In this document: positions 26,409-34,850 of the stretch, piece by piece | How positions within the stretch are numbered: the first letter of the stretch is position 1 | Layout of the letters: every line of letters starts with the position of its first letter | Assembly: GCA_025056455.1 (NCBI GenBank) | Contig: JANWVY010000012.1 | Location: 47,312 to 111,311, forward strand | Source of the DNA: Bryobacteraceae bacterium | GTDB taxonomy: Bacteria > Acidobacteriota > Terriglobia > Bryobacterales > Bryobacteraceae | DNA: 64,000 bases | Direction of reading: 5' to 3' | The notes under the pieces: generated by a model | What the model was told of the DNA's origin: nothing | Seen by the model: only the letters and a program-made list of their open reading frames with translations | The model's database searches: none | Program-made: the position numbers and the translations under genes

Positions 26409-28151
26409 TCAGCGTTTCGCCGGTACAGCCACAGGTCGAGGCGGTTCAAGCACCATTTCGTTGATCGCCCCGCCGGCCGGCACCATGGGGAACACATTGT
26501 CAAACGGCGAAACCTTCACATTCAACAAGTAGGGCCCGGGTTCATTCACCGCTTCTCGGAGCGCTTCTTCCAGCTCGGAAGGCTTGTCGATGGTGCGGCC
26601 CCTGAATCCATAGGCCCGTGCCAGCAGCTCGGCATCGGGGAAGCAATCGAGCTCCACCGCGCAAGTGCGATTGTTGTAGAACAACTCTTGCCACTGACGG
26701 ACCATGCCGAGATAGCCATTGTTCATCACAATGATCTTCACCGGCAAACCGTAGCTGGCAATCGTAGCCAGCTCCGGAATCGACATCTGAAATCCGCCAT
26801 CGCCAACAATGGCAAACACGAGCTTGTCGGGACAGGCAAATTGCGCGCCAATCGCCGCCGGCAAGCCAAAGCCCATGGCCCCTAGCCCGCCCGAGTTGAT
26901 CCACAAGCGCGGGGCGTTGAAGCGGATCAACTGCGCTGCCCACATCTGGTGTTGGCCAACATCCGAGCAAACGATGGCTTGGCCCTTGGAAATCTGGTCA
27001 ATGGCGTACATCAAGTGCTGCGGCTTAATCTCCTCGCTTGAAAACACCGGCTGGAGGGGATGCTCCTGCTGCCAGGCGCGAATTTGCTTCCACCAGGCTT
27101 TGCGCTCCGCGGCGTTGACCTCGGCCATCGTGGGCTCCAACTCCCTGAGGGCCTTGTTCAGTTTTGGCAGCACCTTTTTCACATCCCCCACGATCGGCAG
27201 ATCCGGATTGCGATTCTTTCCGACCTCGGCTGGATCAATGTCGACGTGAATCACCTTGGCATGCGGGGCAAAAGCCGACAGCCGACCCGTCACCCGGTCG
27301 TCAAACCGCACTCCAAGAGCAATCAGCAAATCGGCGTGGGTCATGCCCATGTTGGCGGCATAGCTGCCGTGCATGCCGGGCATGCTAATAAAGTTTGGAT
27401 GTTCGCTTGGCAGCGCGCCCAGTCCCATGAGCGTGCATACCGTGGGCGCGTCCACAATTTCCACCAGCTCGCGCAGCTCCTGCGACGCCTCCCCGGCAAT
27501 GATGCCCCCTCCGGCGTAAACAAAGGGCCGTTTGGCCTCCCAAATCATCTGCGCCGCGCGGCGAATCTGGCCAGAATGTCCTTCCGTAACAATCTTATAG
27601 CCGGGCAAATGAATGGCATGCACGGGCGTGTAGTGGCCTTGCGCTTGAAACACATCCTTGGGAATGTCCACCAGCACTGGGCCCGGCCGCCCCGTCGAAG
27701 CAATGTAAAACGCCTCGTGCACAATCTGAGGCAAATCCGCAATCGACTTCACCAGGAAATTGTGTTTCGTGCACGAGCGTGTGATGCCGAAGGTGTCGGC
27801 CTCTTGGAAGGCATCGCTGCCAATCAACTTCGTCGATACTTGGCCCGTCAACGCCACAATGGGAATTGAGTCCATCATCGCGTCAACAAGACCCGTCACC
27901 AAATTCGTCGCCCCCGGCCCCGAGGTCGCACAGCAAACCCCAACCTTGCCCGTCGATCGCGCGTAGCCCTCGGCGGCAAAACAGGCGTTTTCTTCATGCC
28001 GCACCAAGATGTGGCGAATGGGATTGTCATACAGCGTGTCGTAAAAGGGAAGCGTCACCCCCCCGGGGTATCCAAAGATGATCTCTACGCCTTCGCGCGA
28101 CAAGCACTCCAGCAGCATTCTCGCCCCACTCATCAAGTTTGATGACGACAT
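26409..28151 (-). CDS. ilvB: Acetolactate synthase large (catalytic) subunit
   Basis: The 580-residue, thiamine-diphosphate-dependent enzyme shows IIFGYPGGVTLPFYD, the catalytic Glu region RHEENACFAAEGYARSTG, and GDGGFQMS within the thiamine-binding GDG-N motif (VMNNGYLGMVRQW). It condenses two pyruvates, or pyruvate with 2-oxobutyrate. The frame is open up to 28244. The ATG at 28149-28151 was chosen because AAAGGA lies eight bases upstream. The attenuator terminator at 28232-28275 lies 80 bases ahead, so transcription into this gene is probably controlled by leader-peptide translation. Confidence 0.96.
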   Translation of the reverse strand: MSSSNLMSGARMLLECLSREGVEIIFGYPGGVTLPFYDTLYDNPIRHILVRHEENACFAAEGYARSTGKVGVCCATSGPGATNLVTGLVDAMMDSIPIVALTGQVSTKLIGSDAFQEADTFGITRSCTKHNFLVKSIADLPQIVHEAFYIASTGRPGPVLVDIPKDVFQAQGHYTPVHAIHLPGYKIVTEGHSGQIRRAAQMIWEAKRPFVYAGGGIIAGEASQELRELVEIVDAPTVCTLMGLGALPSEHPNFISMPGMHGSYAANMGMTHADLLIALGVRFDDRVTGRLSAFAPHAKVIHVDIDPAEVGKNRNPDLPIVGDVKKVLPKLNKALRELEPTMAEVNAAERKAWWKQIRAWQQEHPLQPVFSSEEIKPQHLMYAIDQISKGQAIVCSDVGQHQMWAAQLIRFNAPRLWINSGGLGAMGFGLPAAIGAQFACPDKLVFAIVGDGGFQMSIPELATIASYGLPVKIIVMNNGYLGMVRQWQELFYNNRTCAVELDCFPDAELLARAYGFRGRTIDKPSELEEALREAVNEPGPYLLNVKVSPFDNVFPMVPAGGAINEMVLEPPRPVAVPAKR

Positions 28152-28231
28152 TTCGAACATCCTTTCTTCAATTCGCATCCTCTCCGCTGCCATCCCGGCT
28201 CGCGGCCCATGAACCAACCATTTCGACCAAC

Positions 28232-28275
28232 AAAAAAGGGCCACTGGCAGGCCGTTTTCGCCCCGCCAGTGGCCC
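28232..28275 (-). terminator. Attenuator terminator ahead of ilvB
   Basis: On the minus strand an 11-base-pair stem (28265-28275 with 28238-28248, GGGCCACTGGC and its complement) encloses a 16-base loop and is followed by six T residues (28237-28232). It lies between the leader peptide and ilvB, not after a gene. The loop-proximal segment 28260-28267 is also perfectly complementary to 28303-28310 at the end of the leader frame. The leader transcript can therefore fold in two exclusive ways, terminator or antiterminator. Confidence 0.8.
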
Positions 28276-28299
28276 TCGATCCAAACTCTATCGAGCCCA

Positions 28300-28437
28300 T
28301 CAGGCGGGGCCGGCTACAGTGACCCCAAGAATTCGTACTACGATTCCGATGAGGCTGATAACGATGACCAGACTGACACGGAGAGCTGCTTCACGAACTA
28401 CCGTAGGCTGGTTGGCTGCCGGCATGGTGGTGAGCAA
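28300..28437 (-). CDS. Branched-chain leader peptide of the ilvBNC-cimA operon (IlvL-like)
   Basis: A frame of 41 codons from ATG (28423-28425), or 45 from a TTG (28435-28437) that has AGGAG five bases upstream, ends at TGA 28300-28302. It is too short for usual gene finding. Counted from the ATG, 16 of residues 15-37 are Val, Ile or Leu, including the runs SLVIVISL and IGIVV. It stops 24 bases before the attenuator hairpin. Ribosome stalling on these codons would leave the antiterminator segment free, while reaching the stop would cover it. This is the logic of the enterobacterial ilvL/ivbL leaders, to which it has no obvious sequence relation. Confidence 0.75.
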   Translation of the reverse strand: MLTTMPAANQPTVVREAALRVSLVIVISLIGIVVRILGVTVAGPA

Positions 28438-28455
28438 TTCCTCTCCTGCCTTCTC

Positions 28456-28484
28456 AGATTAAGGCAGCGCTCAATCAAATGCAA
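28456..28484 (-). promoter_or_regulatory. Putative promoter of the ilv leader and operon
   Basis: On the minus strand TTGCAT (28484-28479) and TAATCT (28461-28456) are separated by exactly 17 bases, about 20 bases before the TTG start of the leader peptide. The predicted transcript would start just before the AGGAG ribosome binding site. The -10 match is modest, but the position fits well. Confidence 0.45.
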
Positions 28485-28572
28485 CAGGCACGTGCCATAA
28501 AATTTTGTAATACTCTCATTGCTCTCCCCGCCACCGCCAAGGCGCTCGAATCGCCAGGCTACAATTGACGCC

Positions 28573-30537
28573 ATGGGCCGGATCCAAATCCTTCCCGACG
28601 AGCTCGCCAACAAGATTGCGGCCGGCGAGGTTGTGGAGAGACCGGCCTCCGTCGTCAAAGAGCTCCTGGAGAACTCCATCGACGCGGGCGCGACGGAACT
28701 TCGCATTGAAGTGGAGGCCGGTGGCCGGCGCTTGATCCGCGTGGCAGACAACGGCAGCGGCTTGCTGCGGGACGATGCGCTGCTTGCTTTCGAGCGCCAT
28801 GCCACGAGCAAGATCCGGCAGACACGGGATTTGTTCGCCATCAAAACGCTTGGCTTCCGGGGCGAGGCGCTGCCCTCGATTGCCTCCGTATCTCGATTGA
28901 CCTTGGACACCCAGTCGGTCGAAGAACCAGTCGGAAGCCACGTCGAAATCGCGGGCGGCAAGATCCTTCTCTACGAGGAGGCAGCCCTGCCTCCCGGCAC
29001 TACGGTGACCGTCCGCGACCTCTTCTTTAATGTGCCCGCACGCCGTAAATTTCTTCGTTCTGAACAGACCGAGCTGGCGCACATTGCTTCGCTGGTGACC
29101 CACTACAGCCTTGCCCATCCGGACAAAAGCTTTGAGCTCGAGCACAACCACAACCAGCTCTTGCAGGTCACCCCCGTCGCCACCCTGCGCGAGCGGGTCT
29201 ACCAGGTCTTTGGTGCTCGCCTCTTAGAAGAGCTGGTGGAGATTGAAGGGGTCCGACGGGAACTCCCAGCTGAGGCAGACGAAGCGATTGCCTCCTCGTT
29301 TATTGAGCTCAAGGGCTTCATTTCGCGGCCTCAGTTTCAAAAAACGAACCGCAACAGCATCTTTTTGTTTGTCAACCAGCGCTTGATTCGCGACAAGCTG
29401 TTGATGCATGCGCTTTCCGCCGCCTACCAGAATTTGATGCCGCCACACGCCTTTCCCTTTGCACTGCTGTTTTTACGCTGCGGAGCAGAGGAAGTAGACG
29501 TGAACGTTCATCCCTCGAAAACCGAGATCCGTTTTCGCCGCGCGAGCTTTGTGCACGACTTCGTCAAGGACGCTTTGAGTGAGGCGCTGAGCCGGAGCCG
29601 GCCCGCCTCCACACTGCCTCTGCGCGACCGCCCTCAGCCCGCCGCCGAGCTGCCCTACTCGGAGTTTTCACAAGCTCTTGAAAATCAACGCTTCCAAGAT
29701 GCGCCGGCGCCCGAAACTGCACTGAGCCCAGAACAGCTTGCCGAGTTGCCCGAGTTTGTTCTTAAACCCCACCAATCACCAGCGCCCCGACTTGCTTTTG
29801 GAGACGCCGCCATCGATCTAGCTCCTTCGGGCAGCGACGCCGGGTTTCAGCGGGAACAACACTCCATCAACCCCGCCCCGCTCCGGCTACGCGCCCCCGA
29901 CACGCACGGTTCATTCCCTCAGGAAGCCATTCTCGACGCTCCGGCCAGCATGGAAGCCCTCAAGGATCTCCGCCCGCTTGGCCAGCTTCAGGATTCTTTT
30001 CTAATTGCCGCTTCCAGAGACGGGCTGTGGATTATCGATCAGCACGTCGCCCACGAGCGTATCCTTTTTGAAAAGGTTTTGCGTCAGCGCCTTCACGGCA
30101 AGGTGGAAATGCAGAACTTGCTCCTTCCGCTCATCCTCGAGCTCACGCCTGGGCAGATGGTCCAATATGAACGCATCCGCGAGGAACTGCTTGCCAGCGG
30201 TTTTGACACTGAAACCTTCGGCTTGAGAACCGTTGCAGTGAAGTCCGCCCCGGCCACCATCCGGCCTAGCGATACCGAACGCTTACTCCAGGACATTCTT
30301 GAGATCGCGGAAGGCGACTTGCGCCAGGTCTCGCTTGAAGATTTACAACGGGGAATTGCCGCCTCGATTGCTTGCCGCGCGGCCATCAAAATCAACACCA
30401 AACTGGAGCCAGCCAAAATCGACTACCTGATTCGTGAGCTCGCACAAACCGAATATCCGATGAGTTGTCCCCACGGCCGGCCGGTCGCCCTGCGCTACTC
30501 CATCCGCGATATCTTGAGGGGGTTCCACCGCATCTGA
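28573..30537 (+). CDS. mutL: DNA mismatch repair protein MutL
   Basis: The ATG at 28573 gives the standard MutL N-terminus (IQILPDELANKIAAGEVVERP), an ATPase of the GHKL type with DNGSGL and GFRGEAL. The 654-residue protein has a variable linker (about residues 340-455) and a C-terminal domain with DQHVAHERILFE near residue 489 and SCPHGRP near residue 631. These match the metal-dependent nicking site of endonuclease-type MutL found in bacteria without MutH. It couples MutS mismatch recognition to strand removal. mutS is not in this window. It is divergent from the ilv leader. Confidence 0.97.
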   Translation: MGRIQILPDELANKIAAGEVVERPASVVKELLENSIDAGATELRIEVEAGGRRLIRVADNGSGLLRDDALLAFERHATSKIRQTRDLFAIKTLGFRGEALPSIASVSRLTLDTQSVEEPVGSHVEIAGGKILLYEEAALPPGTTVTVRDLFFNVPARRKFLRSEQTELAHIASLVTHYSLAHPDKSFELEHNHNQLLQVTPVATLRERVYQVFGARLLEELVEIEGVRRELPAEADEAIASSFIELKGFISRPQFQKTNRNSIFLFVNQRLIRDKLLMHALSAAYQNLMPPHAFPFALLFLRCGAEEVDVNVHPSKTEIRFRRASFVHDFVKDALSEALSRSRPASTLPLRDRPQPAAELPYSEFSQALENQRFQDAPAPETALSPEQLAELPEFVLKPHQSPAPRLAFGDAAIDLAPSGSDAGFQREQHSINPAPLRLRAPDTHGSFPQEAILDAPASMEALKDLRPLGQLQDSFLIAASRDGLWIIDQHVAHERILFEKVLRQRLHGKVEMQNLLLPLILELTPGQMVQYERIREELLASGFDTETFGLRTVAVKSAPATIRPSDTERLLQDILEIAEGDLRQVSLEDLQRGIAASIACRAAIKINTKLEPAKIDYLIRELAQTEYPMSCPHGRPVALRYSIRDILRGFHRI

Positions 30538-30600
30538 TCACGGCCGCTCCGGCGCACCTTTCATCCAGCCCAGTGCCTAGCGAGGCTCGGAACGCCAGCC

Positions 30601-31194
30601 TCAAAGAATGGGATACCAGCTCGCCACGTGGCGAGGCAGCTTGCCGGTGAGCCTCGGATCATCTGCTACTTCAATGGCCCGGCGATAGGGTCGGAAACCA
30701 GCCCGCTGATAAAATCCCAGAGCCTGCGGCGAATCGAGCGTGCAGGTGTGCAGCCAGAAGCGCACAGTGTCTCCTTGCCAGGCCAGACGGATGGCTTCTT
30801 GGATGAGATACTTTCCAAGCCCCTGGCCCGTTCTTTCTGGCGTGATCCCAAAGAAAGCGAGCTCGACTTCCCGCGCGACCCGGCGGTCAAGCTCCATTAG
30901 CCCAACATCTTCGCCATCCTGGCTGAGCACGTAAAGCTCTTGCTTGGGGTGGTGCAGGATCGAGCGAAGCTCTTCGTCGCTGAGAACCAGACGGCTGAAC
31001 CACAGCCAGTTCTCGCCAATCCGGCGAAACAGGGCGCGATAGCGCGTGAGGTCCATCTGTTTGACCCGCTGCAAATGACACCCTGCGGGCGGCTGGGGAT
31101 CAACTTCCTCCGGCCGGCTCGTCATCTGAAGATAGGTGACAATCGAGGCGATCTTTCCCGCCCCGACTACATGGTAGCCATTCGGAATTTCCAT
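30601..31194 (-). CDS. GNAT family N-acetyltransferase
   Basis: The ATG at 31192-31194 was preferred to the longer frame (to 31455), because the upstream part is the antisense of phhB and the family pattern begins with the strand GKIASIVTYLQM. The 197 residues contain the acetyl-CoA loop near FFGITPERTGQGLGKYLIQEA and the closing GFYQRAGFRPY. Members transfer acetyl groups to small amines or protein N-termini. The substrate is unknown. It is convergent with mutL. Confidence 0.82.
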   Translation of the reverse strand: MEIPNGYHVVGAGKIASIVTYLQMTSRPEEVDPQPPAGCHLQRVKQMDLTRYRALFRRIGENWLWFSRLVLSDEELRSILHHPKQELYVLSQDGEDVGLMELDRRVAREVELAFFGITPERTGQGLGKYLIQEAIRLAWQGDTVRFWLHTCTLDSPQALGFYQRAGFRPYRRAIEVADDPRLTGKLPRHVASWYPIL

Positions 31195-31230
31195 GCCTGA
31201 ACTAGCATAGCCCCATGCGATGATGAAGGC

Positions 31231-31530
31231 ATGTCGAAACAGCCCAAACTTACGGACGCGGAAATCGCTGCGGCTCTGGCCAATCTGCCAGGCTGGGAAC
31301 TCCGCGAAGGCAAATTGCACCGGGAGTATCGGTTTCCCGATTTTGTGCATGCCTTCGGATTCATGGCCACGAGCGCCATCGCCATCGAGGCGATGAATCA
31401 TCATCCAGAGTGGTTCAATGTCTGGAACCAAGTCCACATTGACCTCACCACGCATGACTCTGGCGGCGTCACCGCAAAGGATGTCGAGCTGGCGACCAAA
31501 TTAGAAGCGATCGCTAAGCGTTTGCTATGA
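31231..31530 (+). CDS. phhB: 4a-hydroxytetrahydrobiopterin dehydratase (pterin-4a-carbinolamine dehydratase)
   Basis: The 99-residue protein has the PCD signature: GWELREGKLHREYRF, then MNHHPEWFNVWNQVHIDLTTHDSGGVT, with the catalytic histidine pair. It recycles the pterin cofactor of aromatic amino acid hydroxylases. No hydroxylase gene is nearby. Its stop overlaps the start of the next gene (ATGA), suggesting co-transcription, though the functions seem unrelated. Confidence 0.93.
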   Translation: MSKQPKLTDAEIAAALANLPGWELREGKLHREYRFPDFVHAFGFMATSAIAIEAMNHHPEWFNVWNQVHIDLTTHDSGGVTAKDVELATKLEAIAKRLL

Positions 31531-33851
31531 GGATCCTGCTCGGGTACATGGTCTGCCTGCTGGCGGCCGCAGGACAGGAGCGTTTTGCTGGCTCCAACGA
31601 CTTAGACGCGCTCATCGAGGCGGCGATCCAAGCAGACGAAATTCCCGGCGCCGTTCTGCTCATCGGCAACCAGGAAAAGATTTTGCACCGCAAGGCTTAC
31701 GGCTACCGCTCCCTAGTGCCAGCCAAAGAGCCTATGACTCTGGACACCATCTTCGATGCGGCCTCGTTGACCAAAGTGGTTGCCACCACCAGCTCGATAC
31801 TAAGGCTCCTGGAGCAGGGTAAGCTTCGGTTGAACGATAAGGTCTCAACTCACTTGCCGGGCTTTCAAAACGGCAACAGCGAGATCACGGTGCGCCATCT
31901 GTTGACTCATTTCTCCGGTCTGCGCCCAGATCTTGATTTGTCCCCACCCTGGAGCGGATACGAGGTTGGCGTGCGGAAAGCGCTCGTGGATAAACCCGTG
32001 GCGCTGCCCGGTGAGCGCTTTATCTATAGCGACATTAACTTCATCCTGCTGGGCGAAATGGTTCGGAAGCTCAGCGGAAAACCTCTGGATCAGTTCGCGC
32101 GAGAGAACATCTTCTTGCCCCTCGGCATGAAGGACACCATGTTCAACCCGCCAGCCTCTTTACGCTCGCGGATCGCCCCAACGGAGCAATACCCCGGGAT
32201 GAGCGCTCCGCTCCGCGGCGTCGTCCATGATGAGACCACCCGGTTTATGGGAGGCGTAGCCGGTCACGCCGGGCTATTTACCACAGCTGGTGACCTCAGC
32301 AAGTTCGCCCTCATGTTGCTCAATCAAGGCAGGGGTCCCGGAATCCGGCTGTTTGCTCCGCTGACCTTGCGCAAAGCGACGGAGCCCCAAACGCCCACCG
32401 ACCAGGCCATCTTACGAGGTCTGGGCTTTGACCTCGACTCTCCGTTCTCCTCCAATCGTGGCGAGCTTTTTCCCATCGGTTCTTTCGGGCACACGGGCTT
32501 CACCGGCACCTCACTGTGGGTCGACCCGTACACAAAAACCTACGTCATCCTTCTCAGCAACAGCGTGCACCCTTTTCGCCGGCCGGCCATCTCCTCGTTG
32601 CGGTCCAAGGTGGCCACAGTCACTGCGGCAGCGCTTGGCCTCGACTCTCAGGGCGTTGTGCTCACCGGATACAACGAAACGGGCGCTTACCCGAGACGCC
32701 ACATCGCTCACAACGGCCAGACTTGGACTGGGCTCGACGTCGCCGCTTCCTCGGGCTTTCTCTCGCTGCGCGGCCAGCGCGTCGGCCTGATCACGAACCA
32801 TACCGGACTCAGCCGCGAGGGTAAGCGCAACGTGGACCTTATGCTCGCCGCCAAGGTCAACCTCGTCGCTTTGTTCTCTCCCGAGCACGGCCTGGCAGGT
32901 AAAGAAGACCAGGAAAACATCTCCGACACCAAGGATCCGGCTACCGGTCTTCCCGTCTATAGCCTCTACCGCGGTCAACATCGAGCACCGAACCGGGAGA
33001 TGCTGGCCAAGGTCGATGTGCTGGTCTTTGACATTCAAGACATCGGAGCGCGCTTTTACACCTATGCCTGCACCATGTTGAACTCCATGGAAGTCGCTTC
33101 CGCCGCCCGCCTTCCGTTTGTCGTCTTCGATCGCCCGAACCCGATCACTGGGGTCCGCGTCGAAGGCGCAGTGCTTGAACCCGATCTCCAATCCTTTGTG
33201 GGTTGTTTCCCCATGCCGGTCCGCCACGGCATGACGATCGGCGAGCTGGCGCGAATGTTTCACGCCGAGCGTAAATTTTCGAACAAACTCGAGGTCGTCC
33301 CGATGAAAAACTGGCATCGGGGCGACTGGCACGACGCCACCGGGCTCATTTGGGTGAACCCTTCGCCCAACATACGCAGCCTCAATGCCGCCTTGCTTTA
33401 CCCTGGCCTGGCCATGATCGAGTATTCACGCAACTACTCCGTCGGCCGGGGAACCGACGCCCCTTTCGAACAAATCGGGGCCGATTGGATCGACGGGCGC
33501 CAGCTAGCCACCAAACTAAACGCACGCGCCATTGCCGGCGTCCGGGTCTACCCCACTCGCTTCACACCCACCGAAAGCAACCTGAAAGATATACCGGTCG
33601 AGGGGGTACGCTTCGTCATTACCGACCGGGAACGCTTCAACAGTTTCCGTCTCGGTGTGGAGTTGATGGTGATGCTCGAAAAACTCTACCCGGGCAAAAT
33701 TGCTTGGGAAAAGAATGAGCGCCTGCTGGGCAACCGCAAGCTCATCGAGCAGATCCGCAAGGGCGTTGACCCTCGCTTAATCGAGATGAGCTGGGAAGAG
33801 GAGCTGAAAAAATTCCTCGCACTCCGCGAGAAGTATCTCTTGTATCGCTGA
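31527..33851 (+). CDS. Fusion of beta-lactamase-family serine hydrolase (AmiE-like) and NamZ (DUF1343) exo-muramidase
   Basis: A short signal peptide (MRILLGYMVCLLAAAG) is followed by a serine-hydrolase domain, residues 25-385, with the nucleophile motif SLTK near residue 80 and the YSDIN (YxN) motif near residue 167. A second domain from about residue 405 to 774 is DUF1343: GLITNHTGLSREGKR, LFSPEHGL, FDIQDIGARFYTY and VVFDRPNP. In Bacillus subtilis NamZ (YbbC) removes terminal MurNAc from peptidoglycan fragments, and the beta-lactamase-like AmiE is encoded beside it. Here the two are one chain, so a combined amidase/exo-muramidase for cell-wall turnover in the periplasm is inferred. Confidence 0.85.
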   Translation: MRILLGYMVCLLAAAGQERFAGSNDLDALIEAAIQADEIPGAVLLIGNQEKILHRKAYGYRSLVPAKEPMTLDTIFDAASLTKVVATTSSILRLLEQGKLRLNDKVSTHLPGFQNGNSEITVRHLLTHFSGLRPDLDLSPPWSGYEVGVRKALVDKPVALPGERFIYSDINFILLGEMVRKLSGKPLDQFARENIFLPLGMKDTMFNPPASLRSRIAPTEQYPGMSAPLRGVVHDETTRFMGGVAGHAGLFTTAGDLSKFALMLLNQGRGPGIRLFAPLTLRKATEPQTPTDQAILRGLGFDLDSPFSSNRGELFPIGSFGHTGFTGTSLWVDPYTKTYVILLSNSVHPFRRPAISSLRSKVATVTAAALGLDSQGVVLTGYNETGAYPRRHIAHNGQTWTGLDVAASSGFLSLRGQRVGLITNHTGLSREGKRNVDLMLAAKVNLVALFSPEHGLAGKEDQENISDTKDPATGLPVYSLYRGQHRAPNREMLAKVDVLVFDIQDIGARFYTYACTMLNSMEVASAARLPFVVFDRPNPITGVRVEGAVLEPDLQSFVGCFPMPVRHGMTIGELARMFHAERKFSNKLEVVPMKNWHRGDWHDATGLIWVNPSPNIRSLNAALLYPGLAMIEYSRNYSVGRGTDAPFEQIGADWIDGRQLATKLNARAIAGVRVYPTRFTPTESNLKDIPVEGVRFVITDRERFNSFRLGVELMVMLEKLYPGKIAWEKNERLLGNRKLIEQIRKGVDPRLIEMSWEEELKKFLALREKYLLYR

Positions 33852-33874
33852 GCCCGCCCCGTCGCGACCGGATT

Positions 33875-34804
33875 TTACGAAGCGAAGATCGCTTGTTGGG
33901 CCTGAAAGGGAAGATAAGCCGCTCCGTAGATTCCTGCTTCATTCCCTAGCCGGGCCTTCTCAATCCGGGTCTCGGTGTGGCGATAGGTATAACTGCGCCG
34001 ACGGACTTCTGCCTCCAAGGACGGATAAAAGTAATCCCAGGCTGCCAGCACGCCTCCGCTCATTAAATAGAGCGGGAAGTTAAAGACATTGATGAGCATG
34101 GCGATGGCCACGCCAAGCGCCTGTCCCATGGATTCAAATACCCGACGGGCGCGCTCGTTTCCAGCCACAGCAAGATCATAGACATCCTTGGCCGTGAGGT
34201 CATCTCCAAGGGCCAACAGCTTGGCCATGCTTTCAATCGCCGTCGCCGAAGCATGCTTTTCTAAGCAGCCCGTATTGCCGCATCCGCAAGGGTTACCGTT
34301 TGGCGCCACCGTAAGGTGACCAAGTTCACCCGCCATGCCAACAAAACCATGCAGCACGCGGCCTTTCGAAATAATTCCGCCTCCGATCCCGGTGCCAAGG
34401 GTCAGCAGCACAAGATCCTCAACATCCCGTCCTGCCCCCATCCACTTTTCTCCGAGCGCGGCCGCATTGGCGTCATTCTCTAGAATCACGGGGGCGCCGA
34501 GCGCCTGCTCAATTCGGTCGCGTACCGGGTAACCTTCAAGGCACACCAGATTATTGGAACCGACCACTAGTCCTTCCGCGATGCGAATAAAACCCGGTAC
34601 GCCAATTCCCACGCCCACCAGCCGGTGTTCCCTGAGTTTTGCGCGCACCGATTCGATGGCCCGCACAATATCTCGAATGACAGTCTCTGCTGTGGAAAGG
34701 TCGGTGGGGGCCCCCACCTTTTCCAGCATCGTTCCGGATGCCGTAATGGCGGCCGCCCGGAGATTGGTTCCGCCAAGATCGACGCCAATCGCGTAGTCAG
34801 CCAT
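33875..34804 (-). CDS. ROK family glucokinase-like sugar kinase
   Basis: The 309-residue protein begins with the phosphate motif AIGVDLGGTNLRAAA and carries the ROK zinc motif CGCGNTGCLEKHAS near residue 175, preceded by ELGHLTV. There is no N-terminal DNA-binding domain, so it is a kinase and not a ROK repressor. Glucose is the likeliest substrate, but N-acetylated hexoses are possible. Convergent with the AmiE-NamZ gene. Confidence 0.9.
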   Translation of the reverse strand: MADYAIGVDLGGTNLRAAAITASGTMLEKVGAPTDLSTAETVIRDIVRAIESVRAKLREHRLVGVGIGVPGFIRIAEGLVVGSNNLVCLEGYPVRDRIEQALGAPVILENDANAAALGEKWMGAGRDVEDLVLLTLGTGIGGGIISKGRVLHGFVGMAGELGHLTVAPNGNPCGCGNTGCLEKHASATAIESMAKLLALGDDLTAKDVYDLAVAGNERARRVFESMGQALGVAIAMLINVFNFPLYLMSGGVLAAWDYFYPSLEAEVRRRSYTYRHTETRIEKARLGNEAGIYGAAYLPFQAQQAIFAS

Positions 34805-34850
34805 GAAGCCGAATCATACCAAACTGCTCGGCAAAGCCTCTGTCACCAGG

